Source: Acidobacteriaceae bacterium (GTDB lineage: Bacteria; Acidobacteriota; Terriglobia; Terriglobales; Acidobacteriaceae). Taken from it: DNA of 19,684 nt. The stretch lies in assembly GCA_003156495.1 (NCBI GenBank), contig PMHC01000105.1, forward strand, positions 1 to 19,684. The letters run 5' to 3'. Each line of letters opens with the position of its first letter. Positions within the stretch are counted from its first letter, which is position 1. Shown one piece after another: positions 12,684-19,684 of the stretch. Made by a program: the position numbers and the translations under genes. Under the pieces are notes generated by a model. It saw only the letters and a list, made by a program, of their open reading frames with translations. It ran no database searches and had not been told where the DNA came from.

Positions 12684-13298
12684 ATGGCGCAGCCGTGGGT
12701 TTGGCTGGCGAGGATTCGCCGCCCGCAAGGGCGTAAGGGCGAAGTCCTGGCAGAAATTCTGACTGATTTCCCCGAAAGATTTGCCCAGAGAAAGCAGCTC
12801 TGGCTGCTTCCGCCTGAGCTGTCTTCCGCCGGCGATCATTTTCCTTTGTCCGAAGGAACTCCTACTTTGAGCGAACGCGAAGCCGTGTCCTCGGCCCGTT
12901 CCGCGGAACTCCTCACTTCCTGGATGCACAAAGGCGACGTCGTGTTGCACTTCGCCGGCATTGACTCGATCTCCGCCGCCGAGGAGCTCAAGGGCTTGAT
13001 TGTCGCCATTCCCCGCTCCGAGCGCGCTCCCCTCGCCGAAGACGAAGCCTACATCTCCGATCTTGTCGGCTGCACGGTTATCGACGTGGCTGGCGCTAAA
13101 CCCGCCACCATCGGCGTCATTGAAAACGTCGATCGCTCGGCCGGTTCCGCGCCACTGCTCGTTCTCCACAGCGCCCAGCGCGAGTTGCTGATCCCCTTCG
13201 CCAAAGCCTATCTGCGCAAGATCGACCTCGAGGCTCGCCGCATTGAGATGGCTCTGCCCGTCGGCATGGTCAACCTCGACGAAGCCGAAGAAGCCTGA
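12684..13298 (+). CDS. rimM: Ribosome maturation factor RimM
   Basis: A 204-residue 16S processing factor that binds S19 and aids maturation of the 30S head. The N-terminal domain starts WVWLARIRRPQGRKGEVLAE and contains TDFPERFAQRKQLWLLPP. A hydrophilic insert (about residues 48-80, DHFPLSEGTPTLSEREAVSS) precedes KGDVVLHFAGIDSISAAEEL. The PRC-barrel domain follows, with DLVGCTVIDVAG, LLVLHSAQRELLIPFAKAYL and RRIEMALPVGMVNLDEAE, the usual C-terminal signature. The ATG at 12684 is favoured because GGAG is nine bases upstream; the ATG at 12675 abuts the GGAG and would be poorly placed. trmD and rplS, which normally follow, are absent. Instead a terminal-inverted-repeat element begins 15 bases after the stop. 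Confidence 0.93.
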   Translation: MAQPWVWLARIRRPQGRKGEVLAEILTDFPERFAQRKQLWLLPPELSSAGDHFPLSEGTPTLSEREAVSSARSAELLTSWMHKGDVVLHFAGIDSISAAEELKGLIVAIPRSERAPLAEDEAYISDLVGCTVIDVAGAKPATIGVIENVDRSAGSAPLLVLHSAQRELLIPFAKAYLRKIDLEARRIEMALPVGMVNLDEAEEA

Positions 13299-13312
13299 AC
13301 GGCTTCGCTGCC

Positions 13313-13448
13313 TAGAGCAAATCTCTTGCAGATGTAGAGTGGCTTTGAAGGGGCACAGCTTCAGCCGTGCCGTAAACTCAATCAAATCTACGTGGCCTTT
13401 AGGCCCCGAGGGACGTTTTTCCTCTATACCATCAGGCGATTTGCTCTA
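13313..13448. mobile_element. 136-bp element with 11-bp terminal inverted repeats
   Basis: TAGAGCAAATC (13313-13323) and its exact complement (13438-13448) bound a non-coding segment. Inside lie a hairpin around GGCACAGCTTCAGCCGTGCC and a second palindrome GGCCTTTAGGCC (13393-13404). Part of the interior is a diverged copy of the repeat at 9734-9775. Size, perfect termini, palindromic interior and lack of an ORF fit a MITE-like non-autonomous element. No target-site duplication is obvious. It fills the rimM/GDYXXLXY gap almost completely. Confidence 0.6.
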
Positions 13449-13450
13449 AT

Positions 13451-14029
13451 CTACTTCAGCTTCAGCGGCTTCCAAATTCCATTCTCTTTCACCGCCAACT
13501 GAAGCGGTCGCGGCGCGCCCTTGGGCGGCACTATCACCTCGACCCACAGCTCCGCGCCAGCGGTCAGCGGACTCGGCGCATGCTTGCCGATGAAAAAATG
13601 TACCGGCTGCTTCAATTGCATCTGGTCGCAAACGGCTCCGGCCGCGGCCGAAATCCACTCGCCCTCCTCCGTATTCTCCACGCCCTCGGGGCGCACCGCG
13701 ATGAGCCGTCCATTGGCGGCCTTCAAATTCGCGCGAAAAACCACTGGTTGCGCCCGCAGCACATACGGACCCGGCTTTACCGCTCCGCTATAGTCTCTGG
13801 GAAACTCCGCCAGCTTGGCCGAGGGCAACGTGCTTTGGCAGCCGTCCACCGTCAGTTGCAGCGCCAGATAGCGGCCGCGCATTGGCAGCTCGGAATCGAC
13901 CGCCGCGGCGCGCGTCCACACTCGCGGGCAGCGCCAGCGCTCGTAAAGATGCTTTGCCGCCACGGTTGAAAACAGCACTGCCAGCACCGCCACCGAGAGG
14001 CCGGCAATCGTCCATCTTCCGATCTTCAT
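13451..14029 (-). CDS. GDYXXLXY-like membrane-anchored protein
   Basis: A 192-residue protein with one N-terminal membrane segment (TIAGLSVAVLAVLFSTVAA, about residues 6-24) and an extracytoplasmic domain. GRYLALQLTVDG resembles the GDYxxLxY signature, with Asp replaced by Arg and the last Tyr by Leu. HFFIGKHAPSPLTAGAELWV and VIVPPKGAPRPLQLAVKENG are also typical. Function is unknown; such genes normally sit next to a DUF2157 membrane protein. The ATG at 14029 has GGGAGG six bases upstream and begins the hydrophobic anchor. The same frame is open to 14128, but those 33 codons look like the start of a different gene (next entry). The family assignment rests on motif recall only. Confidence 0.65.
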   Translation of the reverse strand: MKIGRWTIAGLSVAVLAVLFSTVAAKHLYERWRCPRVWTRAAAVDSELPMRGRYLALQLTVDGCQSTLPSAKLAEFPRDYSGAVKPGPYVLRAQPVVFRANLKAANGRLIAVRPEGVENTEEGEWISAAAGAVCDQMQLKQPVHFFIGKHAPSPLTAGAELWVEVIVPPKGAPRPLQLAVKENGIWKPLKLK

Positions 14030-14128
14030 TGCGCGCCTCCCGTGGCTGTTTGATCGAGCCGCGACCGATTTCGCATCCAGAACGCCTGCCTGCCGCCAGC
14101 GCGTCAGCCGTGTCTCCTGATCGGCCAT
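14030..14128 (-). pseudogene. Possible N-terminal remnant of a DUF2157 gene
   Basis: Thirty-three codons, in frame with the GDYXXLXY-like gene and starting from an ATG with GGAGG nine bases upstream, read MADQETRLTRWRQAGVLDAK, then SVAARSNSHGRRA. RLTRWRQAGVLDAKSVAAR resembles the start of DUF2157 proteins (a Trp, then Gly-Ile/Leu-Ile-Asp and Ala-rich). That family is the usual upstream neighbour of GDYXXLXY genes. After this stretch the similarity stops and the ribosome site of the next gene appears, as if nearly all of DUF2157 had been deleted. A genuine 33-residue N-terminal extension is the alternative. Confidence 0.4.
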
Positions 14129-14456
14129 AACGATTGCCCTCCATCATAGGCGGCCTCTTTGCGCGGGTAAAGACGAATTTTCTTCTGGATGATTGCCGCG
14201 CATCATGCACACAGAAGCTCGAAAAAAAGATTTCACGCCATGCGCCAAATTCTCCTGTATATTGATCCACATTCCCGGGATTTTGGCGGTTTGCGGTATC
14301 GGCGCATTTCATGGGCCCCTCCGGAGAGGTGCGAACGCATGGAAGCGAGCGGCAAACAGGGGCCCTCTCAGGCTCGCGGAAAATCCAATCCCCTCCCGAA
14401 AAACTCAGGCGTCAGGCCGCGCTCCCCATCTCGCACGGAAAATCCAGGAGCCTATG
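14129..14456 (+). promoter_or_regulatory. 328-base divergent region with a foldable leader
   Basis: No gene is called here. The part nearest 14457 is rich in complementary pieces: GGGCCCC (14313-14319) with GGGGCCC (14359-14365), and CCGGAGAGG (14321-14329) with CCTCTCAGG (14364-14372, one mismatch), which are mutually exclusive because they share bases 14364-14365. CTCAGGC and GGAAAATCCA each occur twice (14367 and 14404; 14378 and 14437). TATATT near 14260 is a possible -10. GGAGAG...CTCTCAGG recalls a glycine aptamer, but that aptamer's conserved AAAAGGAC and CCGAAGG segments are missing, so no riboswitch is claimed. Confidence 0.25.
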
Positions 14457-16055
14457 ATGCGCAAACACTACGTTGTTCTCGCTATCTTGGCCGCGTTGAG
14501 CAGCGCGATTTTCTCCCCCGCCAGGGCGCAAGACAACTGCCCGCAACCTTCGGCAAAGTTGAAGCTCTGCTCCTACACGGCGCTGAACGAAGACTGCCTG
14601 TTAACCATCGACCGCAAGAACCCCATCACGTCGCCCACGATTTACGTCGCGCGCAAACATACGGTCACGGTTGTTGTCTGCCATCCATCGCCGCTGGAAG
14701 AGCTCAGCTTCGATTGGAAGTCGAGCACTCTTTCCGTGCCGCAAGATGTGTTTCAAAATCTTGCGCAGGCGCTCCAAGGCTATGTGGGAAAGATTGAAAT
14801 TATCAGCGAGGTGGTCAGGAGAAATCCCGAGAGGCATATCCTGTCCTCTCAGCCGCCGCAGTGCGAAAACGAGAACGACGTAGATCAATGCACGAAAGCA
14901 TCAGATATTAGCTTGGCGCAAGCACGCGTGAATCAGCAGATTGCCGACCTTGAAACGGCTTACCTCAACGAGGCAAGCAATTCGCTCCAAGATATTCACG
15001 CGGCGCTGCAATATACCGCCGGGGATGCGCCGTGGTTCAATTGGCCGGCGTGGGCGGCAAAACAATCCAGCGCCCTGAGTTCGGCCATCGAGGCTTTGCC
15101 AAAACCGAAAACGTTGAATGATATAAGCCTTAAGATCGCGACTCTTTCCCAGGAAGTTGATAGCTTCAAGAAAGCTCATCCTCAAAATGATTCTGAAGCC
15201 TTGCAACTGGCAACCAATCAAACGAATCTTCAGAATGCATTCGCCTCTTTGCAGAAAAATGTTGATGCCGCAACCGCCAAACTAACAGCCTTAGAGGCAC
15301 GTATCGATCAGCTTGAGAAACAGAACATTGCCGCGAGCATTACTTTCCAAATCACCGAGTCGAAAGATTGCGAAAAACTTTCCGTTGGGGCTGGGCCAGT
15401 GAGTGAAAGCTCAAACCCGTCTCACGTGAATGGCGGCGATCTCACTATCGCCTGCGACATCAACTACTCCAACAAACTTGCCGCCACCATCGATCGCATT
15501 GCCGCCAATCCCATTCCCACCCCGGACGAGTACCTGCTCGCCAACCTCGCGAAAGCTCCCGCGAAGCAAAAGCTGCTGACCGTCAACATTCAATTTCAAA
15601 GTCAGCCGCGCATTGAGCTTGCCAGCGGCCTGTTGCTGCCCATGGCGCCCTATCATGGCTACGCCAAAGCCGCCGTCTCGTCGGGCGGCGCTATTACCGA
15701 CAATGTGGTGCAAGAAACCAAAACCTGGGCCGTCGTTCCCATGGAGTTCGTTAACTTTCCCTTCAAGCAGTGGATCGCGCGTCAGCAGGCATCGGCGCTC
15801 TTTGCTACCGGCGGCGTCGGCTACAACTCGGTCATGTCCAACGTGAACTACGGCGCCGGCCTCACCTTCTCCTATCGCGCCTTCGCCATCAGCGCTTTGG
15901 CCGACATCGGTACAGACACCAAGCTAAGCGGAGGCTTCACGGTCGGCCAGTCGTTGGGTACATCGAGCCCGCCCACGCCGGCCACCACTAACTACTGGAC
16001 TGCCAAAGCCGCCATTGCCATCAGCGTCAGAATCCCTTTGGGCGGCGGCAAATAA
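14457..16055 (+). CDS. Exported coiled-coil protein with beta-rich C-terminus, unknown
   Basis: A 532-residue protein I do not recognise. A signal peptide (MRKHYVVLAILAALSSAIFS, cleavage after PARA) leads to a Cys-containing beta region (CPQPSAKLKLCSYTALNEDC), then long helices with heptad character around residues 145-300 (ISLAQARVNQQIADLETAYL; QNAFASLQKNVDAATAKLTA; LEARIDQLEKQN). The last ~190 residues are alternating hydrophobic strands rich in Gly, Tyr and Ser (ATGGVGYNSVMSNVNYGAGL; FSYRAFAISALADIGTD; AAIAISVRIPLGGG). This recalls an outer-membrane barrel, although the terminal aromatic is absent. A periplasm-spanning or outer-membrane role is plausible. AGGAG lies six bases before the chosen ATG (14457). 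The frame is open back to 14193 without coding character. Confidence 0.75.
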   Translation: MRKHYVVLAILAALSSAIFSPARAQDNCPQPSAKLKLCSYTALNEDCLLTIDRKNPITSPTIYVARKHTVTVVVCHPSPLEELSFDWKSSTLSVPQDVFQNLAQALQGYVGKIEIISEVVRRNPERHILSSQPPQCENENDVDQCTKASDISLAQARVNQQIADLETAYLNEASNSLQDIHAALQYTAGDAPWFNWPAWAAKQSSALSSAIEALPKPKTLNDISLKIATLSQEVDSFKKAHPQNDSEALQLATNQTNLQNAFASLQKNVDAATAKLTALEARIDQLEKQNIAASITFQITESKDCEKLSVGAGPVSESSNPSHVNGGDLTIACDINYSNKLAATIDRIAANPIPTPDEYLLANLAKAPAKQKLLTVNIQFQSQPRIELASGLLLPMAPYHGYAKAAVSSGGAITDNVVQETKTWAVVPMEFVNFPFKQWIARQQASALFATGGVGYNSVMSNVNYGAGLTFSYRAFAISALADIGTDTKLSGGFTVGQSLGTSSPPTPATTNYWTAKAAIAISVRIPLGGGK

Positions 16056-16065
16056 GCCGCTGCAT

Positions 16066-16106
16066 GCGCGCGGACGCGGCCGGTTGTCTACTCCACGTCC
16101 GCGCGC
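16066..16106 (+). terminator. 11-bp hairpin after the coiled-coil gene
   Basis: GCGCGCGGACG (16066-16076) and its exact complement (16096-16106), with a 19-base loop, start ten bases after the stop at 16055. A smaller GGCAA/TTGCC stem follows. No T-run is present, so termination would need Rho or act in another way. Confidence 0.45.
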
Positions 16107-16185
16107 GGCAAGCCTTTGCCTGCCGCCGGCGTCGTTTCAGGGCCATTTCATGCGGCTTTCATTCACTCAGTGTTAACATTAATTC

Positions 16186-17148
16186 ATGCCCGGTGCTTTC
16201 CCTTCCAAGGAGTCAACCCCAACTCCTCTTCCTGATTACGAGGCCGGGATTGCGCGTCTGAAGCGCGAGATGAACGCCGTCATTCTGGCGCACTACTATC
16301 AGGATTCCGAGATTCAAGATCTCGCCGATTTTGTCGGCGACAGTTTGCAGCTTTCGCAGCAGGCGGCCAAAACCGACGCCGACGTAATCGTTTTTTGCGG
16401 CGTGCTCTTCATGGCCGAAACCGCTAAGATTCTCAATCCCGGCAAGCTCGTTCTGCTGCCCGACATGAAGGCCGGCTGCTCGCTGGCCGATGGCTGTCCG
16501 GCGCCGCTCTTCCGCGCCTTTCGCGAACGCTATCCCGACCACATCGTGATCAGCTACATCAATTGCAGTGCTGAAATCAAGGCGCTCAGCGACATTATCT
16601 GCACCTCGAGCAACGCCGAAAAAATCGTTCGCCAGATTCCCGCCGACAAGCCGATTCTCTTCGCTCCCGACCGTCACCTGGGCGCGTATATCCAAAAGAA
16701 AACCGGGCGGCAGATGCGGCTCTGGCAGGGCTCCTGCCTGGTGCATGAAACTTTTACCGAGCGCAGCATTATCGAGCTGCGGCAAAAATATCCGCGAGCC
16801 ATGGTGCTGGCGCACCCCGAATGCAGCGAGGCCGTGCTGCGCCACGCCGACTACATCGGTTCGACGGCCGGCATTTTGCACTTTGCCGAGCAGAACGCTG
16901 CCACTGAGTTCATCGTCGCCACCGAGGCCGGCATCCTGCACCAGATGCAGAAGGCCTGCCCGGCGAAAACTTTTATCGCCGCGCCGGGCGAGGGCGGCTG
17001 CGCCTGCAATCTTTGCCCGCACATGCGCCTCAACACGCTTGAAAAACTTTACCATGACATGAAGACCCGCCAGCCCGCGATTGAGCTTGACGAGCCGCTG
17101 CGCCAGGCGGCTTTGCAGCCCATCCAGCGCATGCTGGCTATGAGTTAA
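16186..17148 (+). CDS. nadA: Quinolinate synthase NadA
   Basis: A 320-residue cytoplasmic [4Fe-4S] enzyme that condenses iminoaspartate (from NadB) with dihydroxyacetone phosphate to give quinolinate. All three pseudo-repeats are present. AVILAHYYQDSEIQDLADFV, GDSLQLSQQAA and FCGVLFMAETAKIL open the protein. The cluster cysteines are Cys98 in KAGCSLADGC, Cys184 in WQGSCLVHETF, and a C-terminal one, probably Cys277, in GCACNLCPHM. HPECSEAVL and STAGIL are also family motifs. Length is normal. The ATG at 16186 gives a usual short N-terminal extension; no Shine-Dalgarno is seen, only AT-rich sequence (GTTAACATTAATTC). It is the first gene of nadA-nadC-nadB, with 16 bases to nadC. No NadR/NrtR/NiaR-type operator was recognised upstream. 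Confidence 0.98.
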   Translation: MPGAFPSKESTPTPLPDYEAGIARLKREMNAVILAHYYQDSEIQDLADFVGDSLQLSQQAAKTDADVIVFCGVLFMAETAKILNPGKLVLLPDMKAGCSLADGCPAPLFRAFRERYPDHIVISYINCSAEIKALSDIICTSSNAEKIVRQIPADKPILFAPDRHLGAYIQKKTGRQMRLWQGSCLVHETFTERSIIELRQKYPRAMVLAHPECSEAVLRHADYIGSTAGILHFAEQNAATEFIVATEAGILHQMQKACPAKTFIAAPGEGGCACNLCPHMRLNTLEKLYHDMKTRQPAIELDEPLRQAALQPIQRMLAMS

Positions 17149-17164
17149 AGGACGCCGCGCGCAC

Positions 17165-18064
17165 ATGGAAACTTCGCTGACCGCACCCATTTACCTTGCG
17201 CAACTTCGCCTCTTCCTCGCTGAAGATATGCCCTCCGGCGACATCACCACCGAGCCGATCGTCGCGCCCGATTGCCAGGCGCAAGGCGTGCTTCTGGCCA
17301 AGGCCCCGCTGGTGCTGGCCGGTGTTGAAGTCTTTCAGACGGTCTTCCGCCTGCTCGATCCGGCGGCGCGCTTTGAAATCGTAGCCCACGATGGCGATGA
17401 GATTCTTCCCGGTCAAATTCCCGTACGTGTCCAAGCCTCGGCCCGCGCGCTTTTAGGCGGCGAGCGCACGGCGCTCAATCTGGTGCAGCGGCTCAGCGGC
17501 ATCGCCACGCTTACCCGTCAATTCATTCGCGCCGTCGAGGGAACCGGCGCAAAAATTCTCGATACGCGCAAGACCATCCCCGGTTTTCGCGATCTGGATA
17601 AGTACGCGGTACGCGCCGGCGGCGGAAAAAATCATCGCCGCGATCTGAGCCACGCCGTGTTGATCAAAGACAATCACATCCGCATGGCCGGCGGCGTGCG
17701 TCAGGCTCTGGCCGCCGTCGAGCCGATGCGCGGACGCGCCGCCTGGATCGAAGTTGAAGTCACGACGCTCGAAGAGCTCAATGCCGCCATCGATTCCGCG
17801 CCCGACGTAATTCTGCTCGATAATATGACGCCGCCGCAGGCCGCCGAGGCCGTGCAACTGCTGCATCGCCGCGATCCGCAACATAAAATACTCGCCGAGG
17901 CTTCGGGCGGCATCACGCTTCAAAGCGTGCGCCCCTACGCTGAGGCTGGCGTCGACTGGATCAGTGTCGGCGCGCTCACCCACTCCGTGCCCGCCGTCGA
18001 TCTGAGCTTTGAGATCGAGCCCGAACCGTCGCTCCAGGCCCATCAGGTAAGGACTCAATCTTGA
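17165..18064 (+). CDS. nadC: Nicotinate-nucleotide pyrophosphorylase (carboxylating) NadC
   Basis: A 299-residue type II phosphoribosyltransferase that converts quinolinate and PRPP to nicotinate mononucleotide with loss of CO2. The N-terminal sandwich begins FLAEDMPSGDITTEP, and GERTALNLVQRLSGIAT precedes the barrel. Substrate-binding motifs are DTRKTIPGFRDLDKYAVRAG followed by GGKNHRRDLSHAVLIKDNHI, IEVEV, DVILLDNM, AEASGGI and VGALTHSVPAVDLSFEI, so the active site looks complete. The ATG at 17165 has only a distant AGGA (13 bases), and translation may partly depend on nadA, 16 bases upstream. Its stop TGA overlaps the nadB TTG start by four bases. Confidence 0.97.
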   Translation: METSLTAPIYLAQLRLFLAEDMPSGDITTEPIVAPDCQAQGVLLAKAPLVLAGVEVFQTVFRLLDPAARFEIVAHDGDEILPGQIPVRVQASARALLGGERTALNLVQRLSGIATLTRQFIRAVEGTGAKILDTRKTIPGFRDLDKYAVRAGGGKNHRRDLSHAVLIKDNHIRMAGGVRQALAAVEPMRGRAAWIEVEVTTLEELNAAIDSAPDVILLDNMTPPQAAEAVQLLHRRDPQHKILAEASGGITLQSVRPYAEAGVDWISVGALTHSVPAVDLSFEIEPEPSLQAHQVRTQS

Positions 18065-19626
18065 ATATTCCCGCACAAACCGACGTTCTCGTGATCGGCG
18101 GCGGCCTCGCCGGCCTTTCCGCCGCCTGGCATGCCGCGCAAAAAGGCTGTCAGGTCACGCTCATCATGCGCGTGCACGAACCCAGCGAAACCAATAGCTA
18201 TCGCGCGCAGGGCGGCATCATCTACCGCTCTCCGGGCGAAGACCCGGAAGATCTGGTCGCCGACATCATCACCGTCGGCGCGGGCCGCACCTATCCCGAC
18301 GCCGCGCGTCAGCTCAGTATCGAAGGCCCTAAGCTCGTCAAAAGCATTCTCATCGACGAGCTCAAGATTCCCTTCGATCCCGCGCCCGACTCGCCCGGCG
18401 AGCCGCACCTTACCCGCGAGGCCGGCCATGCCCGCCCGCGCATCGCTCACTATAAAGACCAGACCGGGCTGGCCATCGAGCGCGCTTTCTTCGAGCGCGT
18501 TTGCAACTTGCCCAACGTTACGCTGCTCACCAATGCCACCGCCGTCGATCTGCTCACCGGCTCGCACCATTCGCTCGACGCCTCTGACATCTATCGCCCC
18601 GTGACCTGCTACGGCGCCTACGTTCTCGATCAGGAAGCCAAAATCGTTACGCCGCTGCTGGCGCATGAAACGATTCTCGCCTCTGGCGGATTGGGCGCGG
18701 TTTTTCTTCACACCACCAACCCGGCCGGCGCGCGTGGCGACGGCTTCGCCATGGCCTATCGCGCCGGCGCGCGGCTCATCAACATGCAGTACGTGCAGTT
18801 TCATCCCACGGCGCTTTACGCCCCCGACGGCTGCTTCCTGATCTCGGAAACCGTGCGCGGCGAGGGCGGCAAACTCGTCGATCGTCACGGCAAAGAATTC
18901 ATGCAGCGCTTCCATCCCGACGGTTCGCTGGCCCCGCGCGACATCGCCGCCCGCGCCATCTACCAGATCATGCTCGAAAGCGGCGAGCCCTGCGCCTATC
19001 TCGACATCACGCACAAGCCGGCCGACTATCTCCGCCAGCGCTTCCCCGGCATCTACGCCGTCTGCATGGAGCACGGCGTCGATATGACCAAGCAGCCCAT
19101 CCCCGTCGTTCCCGCCGCGCATTATAGTTGCGGCGGCGTCGCCGTCGATAGCGAGGGCCGCACCAACATCGACCGTCTGCGCGCCGCCGGCGAGGTGGCC
19201 TGCACCGGCCTGCACGGCGCCAATCGTCTGGCCAGCACCTCGCTGCTCGAGTGTCTCGTCTGGGGCACGCGCGCCGGTCTGGCTGCCGCCGAGCGCATCC
19301 GCTCCGGCGGAACGGCGGTCTTCCCGCAAATCGCCGCATGGCGCTATGAGCGCGAGCCCGCCGACCCGGCGCTGATCGCTCAGGACTGGCTCATCATCCA
19401 GCAAACCATGTGGAATTACGTCGGCCTGATCCGTAGCAGCCGCCGTTTAGACCGCGCCTGGCGCCTGTTGAGTGAGCTTGATCTTGAGATTGCCCGCTTC
19501 TACAGTCGCTGCGAGGTCAGCGACTCGATCGTCGGTCTGCGCAACGGCATTCTCACCGCGCAGTTGATTCTCGATCAGGCCCGCTGCTGCCCGGAGAGCC
19601 ACGGCTGCCACTTCCGCGTCGATTAG
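18061..19626 (+). CDS. nadB: L-aspartate oxidase NadB
   Basis: A 521-residue FAD enzyme of the succinate-dehydrogenase flavoprotein family that oxidises L-aspartate to iminoaspartate for NadA. The Rossmann motif is VLVIGGGLAGLSAAWHAAQK. The flavin loop NSYRAQGGIIYR, QFHPTALYAP, SETVRGEGGKLVDRHGKEFM, LAPRDIAARAI, AHYSCGGVAVDSEGRTNI and GANRLASTSLLECLVWG carry the His and Arg residues known to bind the dicarboxylate. The C-terminal helical domain (QTMWNYVGLIRSSRRLDRAW) is complete. The start is a TTG at 18061 with AAGGA seven bases upstream, inside the four-base TTGA overlap with nadC, so the two are translationally coupled. The rare TTG start may keep NadB below NadA and NadC. Confidence 0.97.
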   Translation: MNIPAQTDVLVIGGGLAGLSAAWHAAQKGCQVTLIMRVHEPSETNSYRAQGGIIYRSPGEDPEDLVADIITVGAGRTYPDAARQLSIEGPKLVKSILIDELKIPFDPAPDSPGEPHLTREAGHARPRIAHYKDQTGLAIERAFFERVCNLPNVTLLTNATAVDLLTGSHHSLDASDIYRPVTCYGAYVLDQEAKIVTPLLAHETILASGGLGAVFLHTTNPAGARGDGFAMAYRAGARLINMQYVQFHPTALYAPDGCFLISETVRGEGGKLVDRHGKEFMQRFHPDGSLAPRDIAARAIYQIMLESGEPCAYLDITHKPADYLRQRFPGIYAVCMEHGVDMTKQPIPVVPAAHYSCGGVAVDSEGRTNIDRLRAAGEVACTGLHGANRLASTSLLECLVWGTRAGLAAAERIRSGGTAVFPQIAAWRYEREPADPALIAQDWLIIQQTMWNYVGLIRSSRRLDRAWRLLSELDLEIARFYSRCEVSDSIVGLRNGILTAQLILDQARCCPESHGCHFRVD

Positions 19627-19654
19627 CTTCCAGACAGCTTAAATTCCTGTCATC

Positions 19655-19684
19655 ATGGGTGCCCCATTCTAGCCGCGTTCTTTG
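19655..19684. repeat. Left part of an intergenic GGGTGCCCCA repeat (cut by window end)
   Basis: ATGGGTGCCCCATTCTAGCC, then GCGTTCTTTG, lies 28 bases beyond the nadB stop. ATGGGTGCCCCAT is itself nearly palindromic. I recall ATGGGTGCCCCA-type hairpins as frequent intergenic repeats in Acidobacteriota, where the second arm mirrors the first. The second arm here would lie beyond the window. Confidence 0.4.

Noticed and set aside
12615..13385. 256-codon minus-strand ORF opposite rimM
   Set aside because: Antisense shadow; rimM has complete RimM and PRC-barrel motifs.
14313..14390. Glycine riboswitch call
   Set aside because: Only the GGAGAG/CTCTCAGG pairing fits; the conserved CCGAAGG and AAAAGGAC segments are missing and the downstream gene has no link to glycine.
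16213..17190. 325-codon minus-strand ORF opposite nadA
   Set aside because: Antisense shadow; no domain resemblance, and nadA is unmistakable.
18055..19404. 449-codon minus-strand ORF opposite nadB
   Set aside because: Antisense shadow of a high-GC gene; low-complexity Gly/Ala/Arg/Asp composition, while nadB on the plus strand carries all family motifs.

Overview
The window reads as chromosomal DNA of an Acidobacteriota-like soil bacterium. This is inferred from the high-GC coding style, the mix of families (standalone DUF971, DUF4139, GDYXXLXY, FLxGxW secreted proteins), the intergenic heptamer (RCTGAYM-type) repeats and a GGGTGCCCCA-type repeat at the right edge. No rRNA, tRNA, CRISPR array or transposase gene was found.

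Layout, left part (1-7290). On the minus strand lie the start of clpB, a small low-GC ORF bracketed by inverted heptamer repeats, an Hsp20 gene, a DoxX-family membrane protein, a 1-Cys OhrR repressor, and a 33-codon N-terminal remnant of the peroxidase gene ohr with its promoter and probable OhrR operator still in place. A secreted FLxGxW protein (minus) and a TSUP/TauE exporter (plus, with a terminator) follow. Next come a methyl-accepting chemotaxis protein (minus), a DUF971 protein (plus), and a tiny secreted poly-Pro/poly-His protein (plus).

Middle part (7291-11956). A long periplasmic DUF4139 protein (minus) is followed by a gap of about 550 bases holding one copy of an interspersed palindromic repeat. 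Then comes a compact toxin-antitoxin-like pair: a winged-HTH/minimal nucleotidyltransferase gene overlapping a HEPN gene. Two perfect, 22-bp-phased dyads (GCAGTA-N6-TACTGC) sit directly before the first gene and look like an autoregulatory operator. A heptamer repeat and an esterase (minus) close this part.

Right part (11957-19684). rpsP, khpA and rimM form a ribosome-biogenesis cluster that is not followed by trmD. Instead there is a 136-bp element with perfect 11-bp terminal inverted repeats, then a GDYXXLXY-like gene (minus) preceded by what looks like the severed first codons of a DUF2157 gene. After a long, possibly structured leader comes an unrecognised secreted coiled-coil/beta-rich protein. 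The window ends with a complete de novo NAD operon, nadA-nadC-nadB, with nadB starting at a TTG that overlaps the nadC stop.

The most interesting points are gene erosion next to intact regulators (ohr remnant, DUF2157 remnant), the MNT/HEPN operon with its doubled operator, and several families of small repeats occupying the gaps.
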